From: Leidyana gryllorum EB-2025a
Lineage: Eukaryota; Apicomplexa
Reading direction: 5' to 3'
Length of the DNA stretch: 64,000 nucleotides
Assembly (NCBI GenBank): GCA_048772705.1
Contig: JBLWGC010000202.1
Location: 248,001-312,000 of the forward strand
This document shows, piece by piece, positions 56,581 to 64,000 of the stretch (the first letter of the stretch is position 1; the number at the start of each line of letters is the position of its first letter). Below the pieces are notes generated by a model. The model was given only the letters and a program-made list of their open reading frames with translations. It was not told the origin of the DNA and did no database searches. The position numbers and the translations under genes were made by a program.

Positions 56581-57118
56581 CATTGTTGTTCATGTTGCTA
56601 TGGGTTGTGACTGTGTCTCGTTCCGGAGTAAACCCCTATTATAGCTGGTGGAGTGGTGCCAGTAGCACGGCTAATGGGAAGAGAAAGCTGACTGGAGAGA
56701 GTGTGGCGAGGTTGACACATATCACTTGGCTGAACCTGATAGTGCTTTTTGGCGGGGATCCGATCTTTTCATTCGTCGTCTGATTGTGGGTTGCGACACC
56801 GACAAGGGGCCTACCTCCCAGTCCCATCCCCATCCCAGGGTAGTCCCAGTCCCAATCCAAATCCAGTACAGTCCTGTGCTATGGGTACGCCCAGTTTTCG
56901 AGAGAAGCAGTGTAAGTGCGTGGCGGTGGACGAGAAATGGAAAGCGATACCAGTCGTTCCAGTAGTGGACACGGAGTCAAGCCGCGGTCTGCCTTCAACT
57001 TGCGAGTTCTTCGGTATGGTGGGCGGATGAATCGACATTCGTGGCGGCCTTTGGAACCGCCTGAACTTCACAGGCGGTCTGGGATGGGTGAAGTGGTGAT
57101 CTGAATTGATTGATTTTG

Positions 57119-60100
57119 TGTCCTCAACGTGTTTCGTGCAGCCACTCTTCTTCATCTCATTCGGTGATATGTTGGATGCAATGGATTGGAGGTTGATCGG
57201 TCGCTATCTGCGATCGATAACGCGGCTGGGGGCTGGAGTGTTCGTTCTATGTTGGATGATGATGAGCTGCAGAAGAGCAAGACATGTGCGCGATCAGATT
57301 CTGATTTCGTCAAGGCAATAACTCGACAAGAAATGGACGGTTCGATCAGTTTGATCGAGGTACGCCACGAAGTTGAATCTGTCCGAGCATGACGCTCTCC
57401 GATCGGGAAGTCGTTGTAGTGTTCGAGAATCTCGGAATGTTCGTGGGCTGTTACGGGCTCGCTTTCTACGAGGATGGCAATTGACACTGATCGCTAGTGT
57501 CACAGTAATACCTATCGTTGTCATATGCACCTTCATGACGTCTCTTGGCCAGTGCCGGGGCACGCGCTTCTTGTCACAGCCGGAAGTTTGGCCGAGGAGG
57601 CTATTGCCGCGATTCGAGCATTGCCGCTCTGGGCTTGAGAGGCGTATTACGGGAATATACCAAATACACGCATGAGGTTTCCGTCAAGTGCCGCGGTGCA
57701 CTGGCTGTGGGTCTCGGACTGGGCGGCATGGCGCTCTTTGACTTTAGCACGCAGAAGCAGTATTTGGGATGTGGTATGGAACGAGGCTGACGGCTAATGA
57801 CATTGAGAAATATGGCTACTATGAGTGTCTGGAGTACGAGTATTTGGGGTGTTTCGATGCGGGGCGAGCGTTTGCCATTGTGTTACTGCTCGTGACGGGC
57901 GCGTACTGCGATCGGCCAAGTTGGCCCTGGACTCAATGCCTTGGCGCGAGCGTCGGGGCTGTTTGTGAGATCGAGGCTTTGACCACTCGGACTTCTCTGA
58001 TGAATCCGGAGAGTGAGGAGGGAATGAAAAATGTCGCCGGACGGGATCCCGAACCGCTTGCGCGGCCACACGACGCTCGCATTCTCATATCCAACGCGCC
58101 CGGACAAGCGGATCTTCACCGGGTCTAACCTCCAGATCCCTGCTGGGAAGACTGTCGCTTTAGTGGGCGGCAGTGGAGCGGTAAAAGTACAATTGTCCAA
58201 TTACTGGAGCGGTACTACGATCCGCTGGAGGGTCGGCGCACACCTTCATTGACGGCGAGGATTTGTTGAATTACAACCTCAAGTGGATCAGAAGTCGGAT
58301 AGCATTGGTATCACAGGAACCCAAGTTGTTCGCCGCGAGTATAAGAGACAATATCAAAGCCGGAGGGATCCGGATTTGCGACCAAGTCACCGAGTCTGAG
58401 ATGATCACCGCGGCGAGGAATTCGAATGCTCACAACTTTATTATGGGGTTCCCTCGCCATTACGATACTTACTGTGGCGAAGGACAGTTGAACTGGCGGT
58501 CAGAAACAGCGCATCGCATATGGCCCGTTCGATCGTTCGCGACCCTCTAACCCCAGATGACTGAAGCCACAAGTGCGTTGGACAATGAGTCAGAGAAGAT
58601 CGTGCAGGAGACTCTCGATAATTCTGGTGGCTAAGATCAAGAAAACGACTATAATCATCGCCCATCGGCTCAGCACTGTACGCAAGGCGGATCTCATCAT
58701 AGTTTTGGACGCTGCTGATGACGGCAGTGGGTCCGTGGTGGTCGAACAAGGGACACACGAGGAACTGATGAAGCTGGAGAATGGCCTCTATCACTCGCTC
58801 GTACGCAATCAAGAGAATACCAAAGAGGACCCTGTGGCTGAGACATGCATGTCGAGGTGGCGAGCTCTTTGAGGCCGATCTGCGAAACGAGATCAGAGTC
58901 TGCTGCATCTGAGGAAAAAGTTCTCGGCTTAGCCATGCCTCTCTCCGGAGCAAAGGAGCTTCGCTTCGCTCACGAGACCAATGGAGACCGGAGCCGTTTT
59001 GGACTTGTGCGAGCCAAAGACAATCGGGGGTCCGAGAGAGGTGTGATGGGCGGAAGTGGGGCCGACACGTGCCGGGACCGGGGTTCGAGCACAGCCTTAG
59101 GCGCCGCATCCGCCGCTCCGCGGATGCATGTGGCCAACGTTTGGTGTTGTGGTCGGCTTCTTCATCAGTCCTTCTACTCGGACATCCCGGACGAAGTCCG
59201 TGCTGGGGCATGTGGGGCCGAGTGTTTATTGGATATGCCGTCGTTATGAGCATAGGTCAATTCGGGCAGTATTACTTCTTTGGGACCAATGGGACGAGAT
59301 CGACACAGTTGCTCCGAGTGCAAACATTCGGAGAGTATTATGCACCAAGACATGGCGTTCTTTGACGATCCTGTGAACACTACGGGGAACCTGAGCGAGA
59401 TTCTGAGCGCTGATGTTCTGGCTGACTGAAGGATGGGTGGGAGAGAATGTCGGCGTGACACCGTGCATCGCCAGTATCATCACGGCCATCGTGATTGGTT
59501 TTGAGGCCGACCTGAAGCTGGAGCGGCTCCAGCGTACATTGTACACAACAAGTTTGGCGGTCTATCGCGTGCCAGCGATACAGTCAATCGTGGAGAGGGT
59601 CAAGAAGGGGCCGGTTTCGTGGTCACGGAGACGATATCAAACATGCGGATGATCGCCGCGTATTCTCGTTGGAGAAGCACATGTGTGATCGGTATCATGC
59701 GATCGCGGAATGCGATTATCTCCACGGCAAACGTCGAGGAACAATCGCCAGTGTGGCCTATGCTCTCGTGTCGCGGCGAGTACTACTGTCAGGGCATTTT
59801 ATTACTATGGTGCCAGACTGATTGAGACGGGAAGCATTTCCACCAACCAGATGATCCGGCAACAACCGCCTTCGTCCTGGCCGCTCACTGCATCGGTCTG
59901 AGTATGGCCTATGCAGTCGACAACACCGCCATAAAGGAGGCCGCTGCCCGAATCTGGCGATAAAGAATCGAATACCGAAAGTGGATGCCAGGAGTCAGGA
60001 GGGAAGGACGTTGAAGCGGAGGGCTTGAGACTTCTTTGACCTTCAACAATGTCAAATTCCGATACCCGCAACGGATTGACGTTCCGGTTTATAACGGGTT

Positions 60101-60822
60101 GTCCTTGTGTCATTTGAGAGGCCAGGTGGTAGCTTTGGTCGGTCCCAGCGGGTGTGGCAAGTCATAGACGTACAACTGATAACGGTTCTACGATGTCAGT
60201 GAAGATGCGAGATTGAATGTGGATATTGACGGAGACAAAAAGTGCCGGTGGAAACACCTCCCAAATGGACGGAATCGATATTCGTGATCTCAACGTTCGT
60301 TCACTCCGCTCCACCATTGGACTTGTGAGTCAGGAACGGTGCTCTTCAACGAAAGCATTGCTGAGTATCGCGATGGCCAAAGAAGGGGGCGCCACGCTGG
60401 AGGAGGTGGGTAAGGCGGTCTGCAACTTGAATGCCCACGAGTTCATCATGCGATTGCCGGATGGTTACAAGACCCGTGCGGCAAAGGCGGTGGGAGGCTG
60501 AGTGGTGGTCAGAAGCAACGCATCGCCATCGCTCGAGTCTCATTTGAAATCCTTCACTCCTCATCTTGGATGAAGCAAAAACGAGTGCACTCGACACTGA
60601 AAGCGAAAAGATTGTGCAATCCGCCAGATGATCTCCTCCAAAGATATAAAACCACCACATTCGTGACCGCCACTCAGATGTCCGAGACGCGGATAAGATT
60701 GGCAGACGGTGAACGAGCATGGAGGGGTCTACGGTAGCTGAGACGGGAACCCATAATCAATTGATGAGTCTGAAGAATGGCATCTATCGTCGCCTAGTCG
60801 AAGCTGCCAATCGATAGTCACA
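57119..60822 (+). pseudogene. ABCB-type (P-glycoprotein-like) ABC transporter pseudogene
   Basis: All parts of a full ABCB exporter are present in order but in shifting frames: PLFFISFGDMLDAM (first membrane domain), GWQLTLIASVTVIPIVVICT, then the first nucleotide-binding domain ([57 protein letters not shown]). Then the second membrane domain (GWVGENVGVTP; IASIITAIVIGFEADLKLER) and the second ATP-binding domain (VVALVGPSGCGKS; GIDIRDLNVRSLRSTIGL). The first Walker A is shifted by one base near 58180, its LSGGQ motif is split near 58490, and an in-frame stop follows the second Walker A. At least ten frame breaks are needed overall, so no single frame exceeds about 130 residues. Membrane export was the ancestral role. 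Confidence 0.88.
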
Positions 60823-61467
60823 ACCAAAACTGCAGACGAACATCGCTTTCCCGCCCACGATATTGGCACTCGACGTGGTGGTGGTCGGCGCTCTCCGAGT
60901 CAAACTAGTGACCGTTCAAGCCGCGATAAGTTGCTGACCGTACCTCTGCCCCGTTATACACTCTCTGCCACACGAAACTTCTCGAAATGGCAAATCTACA
61001 CCCCTCACTGCGGAGAGGCCACACACACTGGTGGGCTGACTGGGAGACAGCGAGACAAGCTAGCTCTCCTCCCTTCAATCTGATCACTCTTCATGTCAGA
61101 TTGTATGATCTGAAACTCGGTGTGAAGACTCGTTCTTTTCACCCCATTTGATGGCTTCCACGAGTGGTCTCGCCACCTGACTCACTCAGCCAGCCGGGGG
61201 ACGTCAATCGAATCCTGCAAGACACTGTTTTAGTGGGGGGCACTCACATATGCCACGTGTAACATATAATCAGAAGCGGCAAAGTGTCATGAGACTGCAT
61301 CACTGTCAACGAGTTTTGTCGAAGAGACAATCGACTTTTTGCGTCGACCGCTCCTCAGCACATTTTGGATCACCAGTGTTGAATCTTTCGAAGAAAGACC
61401 CCCAATAAGTGTTCATACAGAGCTGCTTTTGTATCGAGTCGTGTAGTGAACACGCCTCGTCTTTGCA

Positions 61468-61797
61468 ATCTAATTCGTGACCGGCTGCACCGGCTGCTCG
61501 TCATATTCGTCCTCCTCCTAGCTCGACGGAGGCGGACGGACTATCAATGGGTTCCGTACCGGCCTCAGTCGATCGCGCATTGTTTCGTCCATTAGTTGTC
61601 ACTCCGGTTCGAAATCAGTGCCGAGCACACACGTGTGTTCGGATGTGGTGTCTCCGTGTCAGCCGGCACCAAATCACCGCCGGTACATTACGGCCATGCA
61701 AAATAAAATAAAACCGAAGACTAAAAGAGGTTCACTAAACTAGGGTTATGAGTACCCTACCATTTGGTGTCACACAAGGGTTCGCTGGATCACAGTC
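61468..61797 (-). repeat. Interspersed repeat, copy 2 (inverted)
   Basis: Inverted partner of 48463-48785 (see that entry for shared words). Differences are scattered, so the copies are old rather than a recent duplication. Confidence 0.85.
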
Positions 61798-61917
61798 CCA
61801 CGCTCTTTCTGAATTACGACAGTGTCCAGCCTCAACCGGTAATGTGTTCTTGAGCACCAGAAGTTATGCATCAAGCGTTAGCAAGCTCTCGGCTGGAGGC
61901 GGGCTGTTTTTCAGTCG

Positions 61918-62108
61918 GGACTAAGAGAGACAGACAAAATAGTCCGTGCAACTCGATCAAGAGACCGACAGCCACGATTCATTGTGAGACGGTGATTCAT
62001 AGACACTTAAGAGGATTGGGGTCCAAACACCGAAGTCTCGTCCGATACCCGAGTGAAGAGCGATGGACCTACAACGGTGACACTCTGACTCCGAAGAGGC
62101 CTCAGACA
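61918..62108 (+). repeat. Diverged direct repeat, copy 1
   Basis: Aligns with 63040-63222: GTGCAACTCGAT, then a matching spaced series ending GACTCTGA-CTCCGAA-AGG-GCC. Both copies can encode a short RDxQNSxCNSI-like string, which hints at former coding sequence. Confidence 0.65.
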
Positions 62109-62660
62109 CGAGAAATCCCAATTCCAGCGGAGAATCGCAGTCGGCTGTCAGATATTCACGTGCGGCCGACGCATGCCCTCCCTGAGAGCTGAGACAAGAC
62201 TGAAGCAGTCATTACAAATGCTTTCGGTGATTAAATGGTTACAATTCCCGCCAGCCGGTCTGTGGATCGTTGGAATCATTTGAGCGACTTTGCCGTCTGC
62301 GGGAGAACGAGAATTCGAACAGACGAGCCCGGCCTGTACGCAGCCGCTGTTGGTTTTCCTGTGAGGTTTTCCTCACACGTATCCCAATGTTCAGATAGAG
62401 ATTCATTCTAGAAAACTGAAATGCCAACAGGCAACATCGTGTACATCACAAACAAGGGCTCCCTCGCCAAGGTCGGACCTCATTGAGTGTCCACCTCCGT
62501 CTTGGACACTGCTAACCACGACTGTGTGGTCCTCTATTGAGAATGCGAGGACCCAACTAGTGCCCACCAAAAGGCATTCTTCAAGAACTCGCGGTGGTGA
62601 GCAAAGCTCTTCGCCTCCTTACGGTGAGTGGCTTTCCACTCGCTTCGTGTGAAGAGACCG

Positions 62661-62696
62661 CGACCGCGGTGGAACTTTTTAGTTCCATTGCGGTCG
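62661..62696. repeat. 16-bp hairpin with TTTT loop
   Basis: CGACCGCGGTGGAACT and AGTTCCATTGCGGTCG pair at 14 of 16 positions around a TTTT loop. It could be a small RNA stem, a terminator-like structure or the core of a foldback repeat. Confidence 0.7.
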
Positions 62697-63039
62697 TTGT
62701 GTCAAGCGGGGAGAGTATTCATTAGCCCATAGTTAGGACGCCATTTTGATGTCAGTCTGCCTTACCAGACTGCTTTTGCTTTGTGCTTAATTACGAACCA
62801 ATGTGTATATCTCCGATTATTCAAAAGCCTCCGTAACCCCTTCGCATCACTTCATCCGGTCTTTGCCAAGTAATAAACCGCGCTTCCGCCATAACCCTCC
62901 GCGCGATCAATCAGAATACTTTTGGATCGGGAATCTCGACGGCTTCTTGACCTCCTCAAAATTCCCAACGTTTTTTGGCCACTTTTGCGCAAAGCCATTG
63001 TTACTGTCTCCGTCTATCGGGCCACTCGCCACTTAGCCT

Positions 63040-63222
63040 TCCAGAGATGGACAGAACAGTCAGTGCAACTCGATTAGACAGAGGCGGTGCGTAGAATCAT
63101 TGAGGGTGGATGATTTAAAGGATAGTTGAGGGGATGTGAACAGAGCCCTCATCTGATACCGGAGACATGCGAGGGGCGGACACTTCCAAGGGTGAGACTC
63201 TGAGGCTCCGAAAGGGGCCGGC
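63040..63222 (+). repeat. Diverged direct repeat, copy 2
   Basis: Partner of 61918-62108, about 1.12 kb downstream in the same orientation. It is more eroded in frame than copy 1. Confidence 0.65.
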
Positions 63223-63844
63223 ATTCGTTCACCGAAAAAATACACGCTGTAATTATTTCCACTGCCTTTAGTCACTGTTTCTCCCTCATTACCCTACCGA
63301 CCACTGGTTGTCAAGCCCGTAGATAACCACAAAGTATCATGCGGCGCCAGATCTATGCAAAAAACTTCAACTTGGTAAAAGACACGAACTTTGAACCGCT
63401 TTGAGCTACGGGATGCGCGTTCTGTATCGTGGCAGACATTCTGGCTAAGTTTGGCAGTTCGGATTAGTCGGACAAGTAAAAAGGTCGAGCTTCGCACATG
63501 TGTGTGTCTTGCTCTTCGGCCTGATGAGAGTCGTGGATGTCCTGTGACGTGGTGGGGTGGCATAAGGACCTCATGAGCCCCTCGTCAACCCGCTATTGTC
63601 GTTTGGATGATCGCAGAGCGGGGCGTGGCCCACGTGTGACAAAGCCTACCTCTCCTTGGGTACGTCCGGCTCGGGCGGTGTACCCGTCCAGGAGAGGTCC
63701 GCTGTCGTTGGCAAGTTTGCAGTTCCATTTCGAATACTGTGCGTGGCATATAATACAGAAACACATAGAGGTCCCCCACTTTACTCATGGGGAGTCTTCT
63801 TGAACCATTTTACTCGTTCGATAAGCCAGACACGGCCCGACGAG

Positions 63845-63994
63845 GTAGTACTGTAGTATGGGATGATGGGAATGGAACGGTTGCGATTCTTCACATGCAG
63901 ATCATAATGCGCTAAGAAATTCTTAGCGCATTATGATCTGCATGTGAAGAATCGCAACCCGAACCCATTCCCATCATCCCATACTACGTACTAC
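63845..63994. repeat. Near-perfect 150-bp palindrome at the right edge
   Basis: Centred on position 63919. The inner 40 bp of each arm match perfectly; the outer 30-35 bp match with a one-base insertion, a one-base deletion and a few mismatches. There is essentially no loop. Confidence 0.9.
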
Positions 63995-64000
63995 ATTCAG

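Larger units (their letters stand above)
60823..64000. other. Gene-poor, repeat-bearing right end
   Basis: No intact gene is supported in these 3.2 kb. It contains the inverted partner of the 48.5-kb repeat, a diverged direct repeat pair (61918-62108 and 63040-63222), a strong hairpin (62661-62696) and the terminal palindrome. The open frames here are short and unrecognised. Confidence 0.5.

Noticed and set aside
8293-61635. Recurrent CACACGTGTG-like words (for example near 8293, 15135, 34545, 61625) as a regulatory motif
   Set aside because: They also occur in introns and eroded repeats and merge with simple CA/GT repeats, so chance and repeat origin are not excluded.
61560-61640. tRNA-like GGTTCGAA B-box with a weak A-box upstream
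   Set aside because: No pairing acceptor or anticodon stem could be built, and the site lies inside the repeat shared with 48.5 kb.

Overview
This is a gene-dense nuclear segment from a eukaryotic microbe. Evidence is the set of eukaryote-only genes (Nup155-type nucleoporin, ATAD3, PUS10, ribosomal proteins eL24 and eL38, CK2-beta, a ZNG1-type CobW GTPase) and the many GT-AG introns, mostly about 37-120 nt. TAA, TAG and TGA all end good genes, so the code looks standard. The style of CK2-beta and eL24 recalls alveolates (apicomplexan/chromerid relatives), but this is a weak guess from memory and the lineage should be treated as open.

Region 1 (1-37.6 kb) is a compact housekeeping block. In order: a huge polytopic membrane protein with a cadherin-like beta-sandwich (minus, runs off the left edge); an unknown gene, a Sfp/AASDHPPT-type phosphopantetheinyl transferase and a small unknown gene (all plus, 20-30 nt apart); PUS10, a large-subunit catalase with a DJ-1-like tail, and a Glu-rich repeat protein (all minus); eL24 (plus); ATAD3 (minus); an intact nine-exon 1949-residue protein of unknown family (plus); ZNG1 (plus); Nup155 (minus); CK2-beta and eL38 (plus); and a long F-box-like protein (minus). 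Convergent neighbours end as little as 8 nt apart. One divergent pair (Nup155/CK2-beta) has start codons only 63 bp apart. CK2-beta carries one 786-nt intron packed with TGCAC/GTGCA motifs.

Region 2 (37.9-55.1 kb) is dominated by two lineage-specific F-box-like families. The long type (L) is at 34.8-37.5 and 42.9-45.0 kb. The short type (S) is at 51.4-53.3 and 53.3-55.1 kb, with decayed copies at 41.6-42.6 and 45.5-47.2 kb and a fragment at 50.9-51.0 kb. They show tandem duplication, a local segmental duplication (offset about 4.9 kb) and pseudogenes, a typical birth-and-death cluster. I regard this as the best candidate for a previously undescribed gene system in the window. A probably damaged WD40-like gene and several small unknown genes lie among them.

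Region 3 (55.2-64.0 kb) is decaying sequence: an unidentified minus-strand gene, a full-length ABCB-type ABC transporter pseudogene, diverged repeats shared with 48-50 kb, hairpins, and a roughly 150-bp palindrome at the right edge that may be biological or a fold-back assembly artefact. The gradient from conserved genes to expanded families to relics would fit a subtelomeric or otherwise fast-evolving chromosome arm, but no telomere repeat is visible.
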